DNA from: Burkholderia sp. USMB20 | GTDB taxonomy: Bacteria; Pseudomonadota; Gammaproteobacteria; Burkholderiales; Burkholderiaceae | Assembly (NCBI RefSeq): GCF_000949135.2 | Contig: NZ_JTAN02000012.1 | Span: 1 to 64,000 of the forward strand | DNA length: 64,000 bases | Direction: 5' to 3' | Shown: in pieces, positions 17,752-26,095 of the stretch | Position numbering within the stretch: the stretch's first letter is position 1 | Layout: every line of letters begins with the position of its first letter | Made by a program: the position numbers and the translations under genes | The notes under the pieces: model-generated | Told to the model about the DNA's origin: nothing | The model's input: the letters and a program-made list of their open reading frames with translations, nothing else | Databases searched by the model: none

Positions 17752-19028
17752 TGCGTCGGCTCGCTGCGCGCCGCGCGCGCGAGGGTCGCGAGCACGTCGT
17801 AGCACGCACCCATCGTGTGATAGTCGGTCTTGCCGGCCGGGCTTTTCTCGTCGCTGTACTTGCGGTTGTCGCAGGTGAGGATCCGGTACCACGCGCCGTA
17901 GCGGTGATCGACGAAATGCGCCCAGCTGTAGCGCCAGATCTCGTCGTACCAATCCCAGAAACGCTCGCTGCCGGTGCGCGCGCCGAGCATCGCGGCCGCC
18001 GCGAAGGTCTCCGCCTGCACCCAGAAATACTTGTTGTGGTCGCAGATCGTGAAGTCGGGGCCGAAGCCGTAGCAGAGGCCGCCGTGATCGGCGTCCCACG
18101 CGTGCGTGAGCGCCGCGTCGAACAGCTCGGCCGCGCGCGGCACGAGCCAGTCGAGCGGGCGGTGCCGCTCCAGGATCAGCAGCAGCTTCGCCCATTCGGT
18201 CTGGTGCCCGGGCTGGAAGCCCCACGGACGGAAGATGTTCGAGCTGTCTTCCTTGTTGTAGTCCCAGTCGATCGACCAGTCCGCGTGGTAGTGCTCCCAC
18301 ACGAGGCCGCCCGACAGCGCGGCCTGGCGCTGCGTGATGTGGGTCGCGAGCTTTTCCGCGCGGTCGAGGTAGGTGAGGTGGCCGGTCGCCTCGTACGCCG
18401 CGAGCAACGCTTCCGTCATGTGCATGTTCGCGTTCTGGCCGCGGTACGACGACACGATCCAGTTCGGCGTCGCGTCGTCCGCGTAGAGGCCGGCGGCCGC
18501 ATCCCAGAAGCGGTGTTCGGCGAGCTCGTAGGTCGACGCGATCAGCGCGCGCGCTTCGTCGATGCCGGCCATCGTCGCGTGCGCGGCGGCCAGCAGCACG
18601 AACGCGAGCCCGTAGCAATGGCGCGTGCCGTCGAGCGTCGCGTGCTTCGTGCCGTCGCGCCAGTCGAGCTCCCAGTCGTAGCCTTGCAGCGCCTCGTCCC
18701 AGTGCGCGTCGCGCAGGAAGCGCAGCCCGTGGCGCGCGTAGTCGAGATGGCGCGGATCGCCGAAATGCCGGTACGCCATCGCGTAGTTGAAGACGAACCG
18801 GCAACTGCTGACCAGATGTCGCGACGTGCGGTTGTAGACGCTGCCGTCGTCGCGGAAATAGTGGTGGAAGCCGCCCGTCGGGTCGAACGCGTTCGTCGCG
18901 TAGAACCGCAGCGTGTCCTCGACGTGCGACAGCAGGAACGACGGATCGCGGAAGCTCGCGACGAACGGTGCCGCTTGCGCGTGGTTGGCCGGCGTGGCCG
19001 TGCGGGATTGGGCCGGGGGCATGTTCAT
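17748..19028 (-). CDS. AGE-family epimerase/isomerase (mannose isomerase-like)
   Basis: A 426-aa (alpha/alpha)6-barrel protein of the N-acylglucosamine 2-epimerase / mannose isomerase / YihS family. Characteristic segments are GGFHHYFRDDGSVY, TRHLVSSCRFVFNYAMAY, HCYGLAFVLLA, NANMHMTEALLAAYE, WEHYHADWSIDWDYNK and PGHQTEWAKLLL, including conserved histidines and Trp/Arg positions. A LacI regulator upstream and a PfkB kinase downstream, joined by two ATGA overlaps, suggest mannose to fructose conversion followed by phosphorylation. Cellobiose epimerase or sulfoquinovose-type activities are alternatives. Confidence 0.88.
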   Translation of the reverse strand: MNMPPAQSRTATPANHAQAAPFVASFRDPSFLLSHVEDTLRFYATNAFDPTGGFHHYFRDDGSVYNRTSRHLVSSCRFVFNYAMAYRHFGDPRHLDYARHGLRFLRDAHWDEALQGYDWELDWRDGTKHATLDGTRHCYGLAFVLLAAAHATMAGIDEARALIASTYELAEHRFWDAAAGLYADDATPNWIVSSYRGQNANMHMTEALLAAYEATGHLTYLDRAEKLATHITQRQAALSGGLVWEHYHADWSIDWDYNKEDSSNIFRPWGFQPGHQTEWAKLLLILERHRPLDWLVPRAAELFDAALTHAWDADHGGLCYGFGPDFTICDHNKYFWVQAETFAAAAMLGARTGSERFWDWYDEIWRYSWAHFVDHRYGAWYRILTCDNRKYSDEKSPAGKTDYHTMGACYDVLATLARAARSEPTQ

Positions 19029-20044
19029 GATTCGGTGACCGTGGCGGTATCGAGCGCCGGTGAGCCGGCGGGCTGGCTGCTGGCCCGTACGATCAGCTCG
19101 ACGGGCAGGGAGATCTCGGTGCGCTCGGGGGCTTCCGCGAGCAGCAGTTCGACGCCGCGGCGGCCGAGCGCTTCCTTGTCGACGGCGAGCGTCGTGAGCG
19201 GCGGGTTCGCGTGCGCGGCGGCCGGGATGTCGTCGAAGCCGACGATCGCGATGTCTTCCGGAATCCGCACGCCGCGCGCGAGGCACACGCGCTGCGCGGC
19301 CAGCGCGGCGGCGTCGTTGTACGCGAACACGGCGTCCGGGCGCGGGCCCGGCGCGTCGAGCAGCTGCTGCATCGCCCGCGCGGCGCCGGTGTCGGGGTCG
19401 AGCCCGGCGTCGATCGTCACTTCGTACGCGGGATCGAACAGCCGCCCGGCCTCGAAGAACGCGCGCCGGTAGCCGATCGCGCGCTGCGCGATGCTGTAGT
19501 GCGCGGCCGAGCCGCCGATGAACGCGATCCGCGAGCGGCCGATCGCGAGCAGGTGACGCATCGCGAGCGCCGCGCCCGTCGCGTTGTCGATGTTCACCGA
19601 GCGCAGGCCGGGCGCCCACAGGTCGATCAGCACGAGCGGCCGGCCGGTCGCGGCGAGCGCCTCGATCGTCTCGGGCTCGATGAAGCCGGCCACCGCGATC
19701 GCGTCGGGCGCGTGCGGGCGCATCTGGCGCAGCACGTCGTCGTTCGGGCCGACCGTGAGCAGCGTCGGCACGATGCCGCGCTCGCGGCACGCGTCCTCGA
19801 CGCCGTGCAGCACGTGCGAGAAGAACGGGCTGGCGGGAAAGCGGTTGTGCTGGCGGTGCAGCAGGAAGGTGAGCCGGCGGATGCGCGGCCGCAACTGGGC
19901 CGGGTCATAGCCGAGCCGCTGCGCGATCTCGACGATGCGCGCTCGCGTGGCTTCGGACAGGCCCGGCTGGTTTTTCAGCGCGCGGGAGACGGTGCCGATC
20001 GAGACCTCTGCCGCCCGCGCTACGTCGCGAATGGTGGTGCCCAT
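19025..20044 (-). CDS. LacI-family transcriptional regulator of the sugar operon
   Basis: A 339-aa repressor. The HTH and hinge are at the N-terminus (TIRDVARAAEVSIGTVSRALKNQPGLSE), followed by a periplasmic-binding-protein-like sensor domain (AFIGGSAAHYSIAQRAIGYR; VFAYNDAAALAAQRV; IAIVGFDDIPAAAHANPPLTT). It is the first gene of a leftward operon with epimerase and kinase, coupled by an ATGA overlap. It should bind a site in its own promoter and respond to the sugar or a sugar phosphate. An RR pair and a LHRQHNRFPASPFF stretch replace the more usual linker. Confidence 0.93.
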   Translation of the reverse strand: MGTTIRDVARAAEVSIGTVSRALKNQPGLSEATRARIVEIAQRLGYDPAQLRPRIRRLTFLLHRQHNRFPASPFFSHVLHGVEDACRERGIVPTLLTVGPNDDVLRQMRPHAPDAIAVAGFIEPETIEALAATGRPLVLIDLWAPGLRSVNIDNATGAALAMRHLLAIGRSRIAFIGGSAAHYSIAQRAIGYRRAFFEAGRLFDPAYEVTIDAGLDPDTGAARAMQQLLDAPGPRPDAVFAYNDAAALAAQRVCLARGVRIPEDIAIVGFDDIPAAAHANPPLTTLAVDKEALGRRGVELLLAEAPERTEISLPVELIVRASSQPAGSPALDTATVTES

Positions 20045-20392
20045 CGTTCGGGATCCGGTTTGTTTAGGGTGACGGCGATTGTATAGTAAACGCGGCGCCT
20101 AATTCGGGCCGGATAACCGGGGAATACCCGGAAATAGCGGGTTTTTGCGAGCTAATCTGCGAAAACGCCGTTACTAAAAATACTAAACAAAACGCGGAAA
20201 AGGCAAGGTGATCACGCGGAATGTGGCGGTGCCGGCAGGTGGAGCGTCGGGCACGTTCCGCTGCCCGGCGTGAACGGGGGCGGCGGGCGATCGCCGGCGC
20301 TTGCCGGGGCGCGGCCCGGCCCGGCCGGCGCGGCACCGCAACGTCGCTCGGGCGGGCTGGCGACCTGCCTGCGACCGGCAACCGCCCGCCAC
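20045..20392. other. Control region of LacI operon and 3' region of EAL-GGDEF gene (348 bp)
   Basis: Near the lacI-type gene are GTTTAG (20062-20067) and AGTAAAC (20086-20092), and at 20172-20187 two direct TACTAAA copies 9 bp apart, all resembling halves of LacI-family operators. ACCCG/CGGGT (about 20128-20144) forms a small hairpin. From 20220 the sequence is extremely GC-rich with no gene visible. Confidence 0.45.
20172..20187. promoter_or_regulatory. TACTAAA direct repeats, candidate LacI-family operator
   Basis: TACTAAA-AA-TACTAAA stands about 130 bp upstream of the LacI-type gene in an AT-rich island. LacI-family sites often contain TTTAGTA or GTAAAC half-sites, and related halves occur closer to the gene. 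Assignment is tentative. Confidence 0.3.
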
Positions 20393-22231
20393 TCAGCCTG
20401 CCGCCGCGTGCGGCGGCTCGCCGCGATCGCGCAGCGCCGCGCGGCCCGCGTCCAGATCGACGACCGCGAGCCCGCCCGGCTGCTGTTTCGCGCGCCGCTT
20501 CGCGAGCGCCGCGACCGATGCGATCTCGTCGCTGCCGTAGCGTATCGCGCCGTTCGCGCCGGCCGGCACGCCGACCACACCGATCGCCATCGTCACGAAG
20601 CCGAAGAACGCGGGGTTGCCGTAGCGGTCCTCGCCGCGCAGCCCGCCCGCCAGCCGGTCGGCCTGCGTATAGAAGCGCTGCGCGCCGTCGTTGAAGCGCG
20701 CGATCGCGTCGGCCGCGCGCGCGTGCCAGTCGTCGCGCTGGAACAGCACGAGGAAATCGTCGCCGCCGACGTGTCCGAGAAAGTCGCGTTGCGGATCGCA
20801 CACGCCGGCCAGCACCGTCGCCGCGAACTTCAGCACTTCGTCGCCTTGCCAGTAGCCGTACTGGTCGTTGAACGGCTTGAACTGGTTCAGGTCGACGTAG
20901 CACGCGTGGAAGCCGGCGTCGCGCGCCAGCAGGCGCTCGATATGCGCGCTGATCGGGATGTTGCCGGGCAGGAACGTCAGCGGATTCGCGTAGCGCGCGG
21001 CCTCGATGCGCATTTCGGTCACCGCGCGCACGAGGCTTTCGCCGGTGCCGAGCCCGACGTAGCGGCCGTGTTCGGTGATCACGAAGCCGTCCGCGAGGTA
21101 GCGCTGGTCGTGGCTCGCGAGCAGCATCGCGAGCTGCTCGACCGTCGTCGCGTTGTCGATCATCAGCGGCGCGTCGTTCGCGAACTGCAGGCACGGCTTC
21201 TTCCCGAACACCTCGCGGTGGTACGGCAGCGCGAAGCGGTCGATGAAGCCGCGCCGGTTCACGAGCGCGACCGGCCGGCCGCGTTCGACGAGTGCGACCG
21301 CGTGCAGCGCGGGCATCCGGTTGAACAGGTCGAGCACGTCGTTGCTGGTCGCGTCGCGCGGCAGCGCCGGCGCGGCGACGAGCATCTTCGCCGCGATCGT
21401 GCCGGCCGGCCGCACGGCGCGGGTCGCACCGGGAAACACCGCGATGTGAGGGGCGCGGATCGCGTCGCGCGCGGCCGGCGCGACGACCGGCGAGGGTTGC
21501 GCGTCCGGCCGGCCGAGCAGGAAGCCCTGCACGCAGCCGATGCCCATGTCGCGCACGACGAGCAGGTCGCACTCGTTCTCGATCCCTTCCGCGATCAGTT
21601 GCGCGCCGCTTGCCTGCGCGAAGTGCTGCATCGCCCTGACCGCCTCGAACTTGAGCGGATCGCGCGCGATGTCGTGGATGAAGAAGCGGTCGATCTTCAC
21701 GACATCCGGGTGCAGGCGCAGCCACAGGTTCATGCTCGCGTTCGCGGTGCCGTAGTCGTCGAGCGCGAACTGGATGCCGGCGTCGCGCAGCGAGGCGACC
21801 GCCGGCCCGATGCGCGCGACGTCCGGCAGCGCGGTCTGCTCCGTCAGCTCGATCACGATGCGCTCGGCGCCGATCCGCGCGCGCACGAGCAGTTGCCGCG
21901 CGCGCTCGCGTTCGCGCGCGAGTTGCAGGATCGTGCCCGCGCTGAAGTTGAGGAACAGCTTGCCGTCGCAGCCGAGCGCCGCGAATGCGTCGAGGCAGGT
22001 GCGCGCGGCCGCCTGTTCGAGCGCGACGGTCGTGCCGTCGCGGGCGGCCTGCGCGAACAGTGCGGCCGGCGGCTCGAGGTCGGTGCCGCGCGGGCCGCGG
22101 ATCAGGCCTTCGTAGCCGACGACCGTGCCCGACCCGAGATCGACGATCGGCTGGAACACGGCCGCGAGCGCGCGTTCCGCGATCAGGCGGGTGGTGGGGG
22201 CGGCGGGCGAGTCGGGATGGGGCGCGGGCAT
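20393..22231 (-). CDS. EAL-CBS-GGDEF protein, probable c-di-GMP phosphodiesterase
   Basis: A 612-aa cytoplasmic signalling protein. The N-terminal EAL domain (about residues 10-250) keeps the catalytic set: GYEGLIRG, LFLNFSA, IELTEQ, ALDDYGTANAS, VVKIDRFF and AEGIEN. A middle segment (about 290-420; PLMIDNATTVEQLAMLLAS, GFVITEHGRYVGLGTG) looks like a CBS pair. The C-terminal GGDEF domain has HVGGDDFLVLF, so the signature is GGDDF, often a weakened cyclase. The start at 22231 begins MPAPHPDS; the frame stays open upstream through a heptanucleotide array to 22552. Diguanylate cyclase activity is uncertain. Confidence 0.9.
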   Translation of the reverse strand: MPAPHPDSPAAPTTRLIAERALAAVFQPIVDLGSGTVVGYEGLIRGPRGTDLEPPAALFAQAARDGTTVALEQAAARTCLDAFAALGCDGKLFLNFSAGTILQLARERERARQLLVRARIGAERIVIELTEQTALPDVARIGPAVASLRDAGIQFALDDYGTANASMNLWLRLHPDVVKIDRFFIHDIARDPLKFEAVRAMQHFAQASGAQLIAEGIENECDLLVVRDMGIGCVQGFLLGRPDAQPSPVVAPAARDAIRAPHIAVFPGATRAVRPAGTIAAKMLVAAPALPRDATSNDVLDLFNRMPALHAVALVERGRPVALVNRRGFIDRFALPYHREVFGKKPCLQFANDAPLMIDNATTVEQLAMLLASHDQRYLADGFVITEHGRYVGLGTGESLVRAVTEMRIEAARYANPLTFLPGNIPISAHIERLLARDAGFHACYVDLNQFKPFNDQYGYWQGDEVLKFAATVLAGVCDPQRDFLGHVGGDDFLVLFQRDDWHARAADAIARFNDGAQRFYTQADRLAGGLRGEDRYGNPAFFGFVTMAIGVVGVPAGANGAIRYGSDEIASVAALAKRRAKQQPGGLAVVDLDAGRAALRDRGEPPHAAAG

Positions 22232-22574
22232 GGACGAAGGCGGCCGAGACGACGGGACGCCCGACTTTAACGGCAGTGCGCGCGGAGAATTGAATGAAGA
22301 TTTCGTGACGCGATGCGCGTCGATGGTGCATGCGTCGCGGCGGGCTGCGCGGCGGGGAGGCGGGAAGTGGGAAGCGGGAAGCGGGAAGCGGGAAGCGGGA
22401 AGCGGGAAGCGGGAAGCGGGAAGCGAGAAGCGAGAAGCGAGAAGCGAGAAGCGAGAAGCGAGAGGCGAGAGGCGAGAGGCGAGAGGCGAGAGGCGAGAGG
22501 CGAGAGGCAGGGACGAAAGGAACAAGACGAACACCCCAGCGCGGCCAGCCATGCCGGCCGCGCAGCCTCCCGCG
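22232..22574. other. Gap between EAL-GGDEF gene and BASS symporter gene, mostly repeat
   Basis: These 343 bp contain the heptanucleotide array at 22361-22507. About 130 bp of ordinary sequence separates it from the EAL-GGDEF start codon. No terminator hairpin for the symporter gene is evident. Confidence 0.6.
22361..22507. repeat. 147-bp heptanucleotide tandem array in three tiers
   Basis: 21 consecutive 7-bp units: 9 of CGGGAAG (the second TGGGAAG), then 5 of CGAGAAG, then 7 of CGAGAGG. Each tier differs from the next by one base, so the array grew by expansion after point changes. The plus strand is almost all purine. The unit has no stop codon in any frame of the minus strand. It lies 130-276 bp upstream of the EAL-GGDEF start and 68 bp after the symporter stop. 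Confidence 0.97.
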
Positions 22575-23618
22575 TCAGCGCTTGCCCGCGCTCAGCGCAC
22601 CGCGCCCGCGTGCGGCACCGGCCGCACCCGCGTCGCCGTCGCGCTCGCCGCTCGTGTCGCGCGCGCCCCAGCGTTGCGCGAGCGCCGCGCAGGCCATCAG
22701 CTGGATCTGGTGGAACAGCATCAGCGGCAGCACGATCGCGCCGACCGCCTGCGCGGAGAAGATCACCTTCGCCATCGGCACGCCGGCCGCGAGGCTCTTC
22801 TTCGACCCGCAGAAGATGATCGTGATCTGGTCGGCCCGGTTGAAGCCGAGCCGCTTGCTGACGAACGCGGTCAGCCCCAGCGCGATCACGAGCAGCACGA
22901 CGTTGACGACCAGCAGGCCGCCGAGCGCGCGCGCCGGAATCTGGTGCCACAGCCCCTGGTTCACGGCCTCGCTGAACGCGACGTAGACGACGAGCAGGAT
23001 CGAGCCCTGGTCGACGAAGCGCAGCACGCCGCGGTTGCGTTCGATCCAGCCGCCGATCACGGGCCGCAGCAGCTGGCCGGCGATGAACGGCACGAGCAGC
23101 TGCATCACGATGCTGCCGATGGTGCTCCACGGCGACGCGGCCGCGGCCGACTGCGACGTGATCATCAGCCCGACGAGCGCCGGCGTCACGAAGATCCCGA
23201 GCAGGCTCGACGCCGATGCCGCGCACACGGCGGCCGGCACGTTGCCCTTCGCGATCGACGTGAACGCGATCGACGACTGGACGGTCGACGGCAGCGTGCA
23301 CAGGAACAGCACGCCGGCATACAGCGTCGGCGTGACGAGCGGCTGCAGCACGGGCTTCAGCGCGAGGCCGAGCAGCGGGAACAGCGCGAACGTGCTGAGC
23401 AGCACGACCGCATGCAGCCGCCAGTGGGTCGCGCCCGCGACGACGGCTTCGCGCGACAGCTTCGCGCCGTGCAGGAAGAACAGCAGGCCGACCGCGATGT
23501 TGGTCGCCCAGTTGAACGCATGGGCGGCCGGGCCGCGGCACGGCAGCAGGCTCGCGAGCACGACGGTGCCGACGAGCGCGAGCGTGAAGTTGTCGGGAAG
23601 GAAACGGGGACGGGCCAT
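22575..23618 (-). CDS. Bile acid:sodium symporter (BASS) family transporter
   Basis: A 347-aa protein with about ten hydrophobic helices, of the SBF-like/YfeH type. It begins MARPRFLPDNFTLALVGTVV and shows FFLHGAKLSREAV, LPSTVQSSIAFTSIAKGN (a conserved Na+-site-like segment) and FCGSKKSLAAGVPMAKV, characteristic of this branch. The substrate is unknown; despite the name most bacterial members probably carry other organic anions. The frame opens at 23696, but the family start is 23618. The last ~25 residues (Gly/Ala/Arg-rich) are low complexity. Confidence 0.9.
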   Translation of the reverse strand: MARPRFLPDNFTLALVGTVVLASLLPCRGPAAHAFNWATNIAVGLLFFLHGAKLSREAVVAGATHWRLHAVVLLSTFALFPLLGLALKPVLQPLVTPTLYAGVLFLCTLPSTVQSSIAFTSIAKGNVPAAVCAASASSLLGIFVTPALVGLMITSQSAAAASPWSTIGSIVMQLLVPFIAGQLLRPVIGGWIERNRGVLRFVDQGSILLVVYVAFSEAVNQGLWHQIPARALGGLLVVNVVLLVIALGLTAFVSKRLGFNRADQITIIFCGSKKSLAAGVPMAKVIFSAQAVGAIVLPLMLFHQIQLMACAALAQRWGARDTSGERDGDAGAAGAARGRGALSAGKR

Positions 23619-23842
23619 CGGGGAACTCGCTTCGGAAACGGCGGGCGCGCATGTCGCGCGCGCGCGAAGCCGGTATTGTCCCGGTTGGTCATTCAATAAA
23701 CAAATTCATTGTACGAATCCATTGATGAATCGATTGCATGATGCGGCTGCGCAACACGGCACGCCCACGGCGGCCCGGCGCCGCGCGAAGCGGCAGAAGA
23801 ATGTTCTGTCGCGATCCCACCCTGAAGTGAAAAAACCTAGCA

Positions 23843-23857
23843 GTAACATGGTGTTAC
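23843..23857. promoter_or_regulatory. GTAACA-TGG-TGTTAC palindrome
   Basis: A perfect 6-3-6 inverted repeat, 31 bp upstream of the -35 of the promoter at 23888. Its position suits an activator or repressor of the Gly/His-rich secreted protein gene. Confidence 0.45.
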
Positions 23858-23887
23858 ACCGATGCCCGCGACATAACACTTTTTGGC

Positions 23888-23916
23888 TCGACACCGTTTG
23901 GGACCGCTCATAAATT
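23888..23916 (+). promoter_or_regulatory. Sigma-70-like promoter of the Gly/His-rich secreted protein
   Basis: TCGACA (23888-23893), a 17-bp spacer, then TAAATT (23911-23916). This matches the TTGACA/TATAAT pattern in 5 and 4 positions. Predicted start near 23923 gives a leader of about 53 nt. Confidence 0.45.
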
Positions 23917-23975
23917 ACTGCTGAAAGGCTTGCGTCGGCCGGAAACAGCCGGCGGCGAGCGGCAACAGGCACTGA

Positions 23976-24476
23976 ATGATGACGGAACGGGTGAAACTGA
24001 AGGTCGGACGATGGGTGGCAGGCGTGCTCGGCGCGCTGCTGATGCCGCTCGCGCTCGCGCAACCGCCGCATGGCGGTCAGGCGTTCGGCGGCGGTCATGG
24101 CTTCGGTCACGGTTTCGGTGGCGGCGACATGCGCATGTACGGCCAGCCGGCCGGCAACGCGCAGGTATGGCGCCGGGCGCTGCCGCCGGGCGGCGCGCGT
24201 GCCGGCGGCGTGAGCGGCTATGGTTCTCGCTGGGGCCTGCGTCCGACGCCGTCTTACGGGCATTACGCCGCGCAGAGCCCGTATCGTCCGATCAGCGCCG
24301 AGTCCCGCCAGATGCCGCGCCCGCCGGGCGGCGGCAACGTTCCGTTGCGGGCCGGCTCGATCCGCGCCGACGTCGCGCGCTACAACGAAGAGCGTGGCGG
24401 CCGTCCGATGCCGCCGCCCCGCGCGCAGGAAGAGCCTTCCCACTCGCCGTTTTTCTCCCCGTTCTACCGAAACTGA
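23976..24476 (+). CDS. Secreted Gly/His/Pro-rich protein of unknown function
   Basis: 166 aa. A signal peptide (to about LALA, residue 28) is followed by a GGHGFGHGFGGGD stretch and a Gly/Pro/Arg-rich tail with RADVARYNEERGGRPM and ending FFSPFYRN. The composition suggests a disordered envelope or secreted protein, perhaps metal-binding through histidines. A reasonable promoter and a palindrome precede it. No family is recognised. Confidence 0.75.
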   Translation: MMTERVKLKVGRWVAGVLGALLMPLALAQPPHGGQAFGGGHGFGHGFGGGDMRMYGQPAGNAQVWRRALPPGGARAGGVSGYGSRWGLRPTPSYGHYAAQSPYRPISAESRQMPRPPGGGNVPLRAGSIRADVARYNEERGGRPMPPPRAQEEPSHSPFFSPFYRN

Positions 24477-24845
24477 GCGCCCCGCGCGTTCGCCGAGCGC
24501 GCCCCGCGCGTTCGTTCCCCCGCCGGCTGTGATGCGAATTCGCCACAGTCGCGCATAGATTTCCGCTGATTTTCCCGTCGCATTGCGCTATCTTTCGCGC
24601 CCGGCACGCGCGCCCCCCGCGGCCGTCCCGTCGCGTGCCCGCACCGCGCGGGGCCGCTGCGGCGCGCCTGGCCATGTGCCGATTCCGCGAAGTTAATGCT
24701 GCCGCTATACCCGCAATAAGTGTGCGCAATTTTGACGGGACGCAGGTTCCGTAAAGATGGCTGCGCCCCATACGACGCAAGCAATCGGCTCCAAACAACA
24801 ACGCTCGCGCCACTTATCGACATTCGACAAAACCCTGGAGATCCC
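24477..24845. other. Upstream region of the porin gene (369 bp)
   Basis: Right after the secreted-protein stop a GC-rich motif, CCCCGCGCGTTCG, occurs twice (24480-24492 and 24500-24512). Further right the sequence becomes mixed, with no clear promoter hexamers and no gene. Confidence 0.4.
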
Positions 24846-25922
24846 ATGAAAGCATTCGCTCGCCGTGCGTCGCGCACGTCCGTCAAGCTGATCGCCGCGG
24901 CCGCCTGCGTGGCCGCAACCGCACCCGTTCACGCGCAGTCGAGCGTCTCGCTCTACGGTCAGGTCGACGAATGGGTCGGCGCCACCAAGTTTCCGGGCGG
25001 CGATCGCGCATGGAACGTGTCGGGCGGCGGGATGTCGACGTCCTACTGGGGCCTGCACGGCGCCGAGGATCTCGGCGACGGCTACAAGGCGATCTTCACG
25101 CTGGAGAGCTTCTTCCGTGCGCAGAACGGCCAGTTCGGCCGCTTCCAGGGCGACACGTTCTTCGCGCGCAACGCATACGTCGGCGTCAGCTCGCCGTACG
25201 GCACGGTGACGGCGGGCCGCCTGACGACGCACCTGTTCCTGTCGACGATCCTGTTCAACCCGTTCTACGATTCGTACACCTTCTCGCCGATGGTGTACCA
25301 CGTGTTCCTGGGCCTCGGCACGTTCCCGACCTATCCGAGCGACCAGGGCGCGGTCGGCGATTCGGGCTGGAACAACGCGCTGTCCTACACGTCGCCTTCG
25401 TTCGGGGGCCTGAATTTCGCGGCGATGTACGCGCTCGGCAACACGGCCGGCGACAACCGCTCGAAGAAGTGGAGCGCGCAGTTCAACTACGCGAACGGCC
25501 CGTTCGCGGCGACCGCCGTCTACCAGTACGTGAACTTCAACAACGGCCCGCAGGACCTGAGCTCGCTCGTGACCGGCATGAAAAGCCAGGGCATCGGGCT
25601 GGTCGGCGCGACCTACGATCTGAAGTACGTGAAGCTGTTCGGCCAGTACATGTATACGAAGAACGACCAGGTCGCCGGCAGCTGGCACGTGAACACCGCG
25701 CAGGGCGGCGTGTCGGTGCCGCTCGGCGTCGGCAACGCGATGGCGTCGTACGCGTACTCGCGCGACGGCGGCGGCCTCGACCAGACGCGCCAGACCTGGG
25801 CCGTCGGCTACGACTATCCGTTGTCCAAGCGCACCGATGTCTACGCTGCGTACATGAACGACCACATCAGCGGCCTGTCGAGCGGCAATACGTTCGGCGC
25901 AGGCATCCGCGCGAAGTTCTGA
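24846..25922 (+). CDS. Gram-negative porin (OmpC-like, 16-stranded)
   Basis: 358 aa with a signal peptide (cleaved after PVHAQ) and start of the mature barrel SSVSLYGQVDEW, the hallmark of Burkholderia/Neisseria-type porins (Porin_4). Glycine- and aromatic-rich strands follow throughout, with LGDGYKAIFTLESFF, YVGVSSPYGTVTAGR (loop region) and a C-terminal FGAGIRAKF ending in the phenylalanine needed for barrel assembly. GGAG precedes the start. It forms outer-membrane pores; selectivity cannot be told. A strong terminator follows. Confidence 0.95.
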   Translation: MKAFARRASRTSVKLIAAAACVAATAPVHAQSSVSLYGQVDEWVGATKFPGGDRAWNVSGGGMSTSYWGLHGAEDLGDGYKAIFTLESFFRAQNGQFGRFQGDTFFARNAYVGVSSPYGTVTAGRLTTHLFLSTILFNPFYDSYTFSPMVYHVFLGLGTFPTYPSDQGAVGDSGWNNALSYTSPSFGGLNFAAMYALGNTAGDNRSKKWSAQFNYANGPFAATAVYQYVNFNNGPQDLSSLVTGMKSQGIGLVGATYDLKYVKLFGQYMYTKNDQVAGSWHVNTAQGGVSVPLGVGNAMASYAYSRDGGGLDQTRQTWAVGYDYPLSKRTDVYAAYMNDHISGLSSGNTFGAGIRAKF

Positions 25923-25982
25923 CGATTCGTCGGTTCGGACGCGCACGCAACGCGCGTCGCGTCTGCCGGCATTCCGCCCCGA

Positions 25983-26013
25983 AAAACGGCGCCGCTTTTC
26001 GCGGCGCCGTTTT
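25983..26013 (+). terminator. Porin gene terminator
   Basis: AAAACGGCGCCGC / GCGGCGCCGTTTT is a 13-bp perfect stem around TTTTC, 60 bp past the porin stop. A U-rich end (TTTTGCCTTTG) follows. Confidence 0.85.
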
Positions 26014-26095
26014 GCCTTTGTTGACCTTTTTGTTTCCTCGCCTTTGTTACCCTATCTCGTAATTGCATAATTCCCAGGAATTGCGAGCTAGTTCG

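Larger units (their letters stand above)
23619..23975. other. Divergent intergenic region (357 bp)
   Basis: It lies between the BASS gene and the Gly/His-rich secreted protein. An AT-rich stretch at 23694-23735 may carry the symporter promoter. The rest contains a perfect palindrome and a sigma-70-like promoter, listed separately. No gene is seen. Confidence 0.5.

Noticed and set aside
20212-20392. Extension of the EAL-GGDEF gene into the GC-rich 3' region
   Set aside because: The stop at 20393 is clear, and other-frame open stretches beyond it have no domain similarity.
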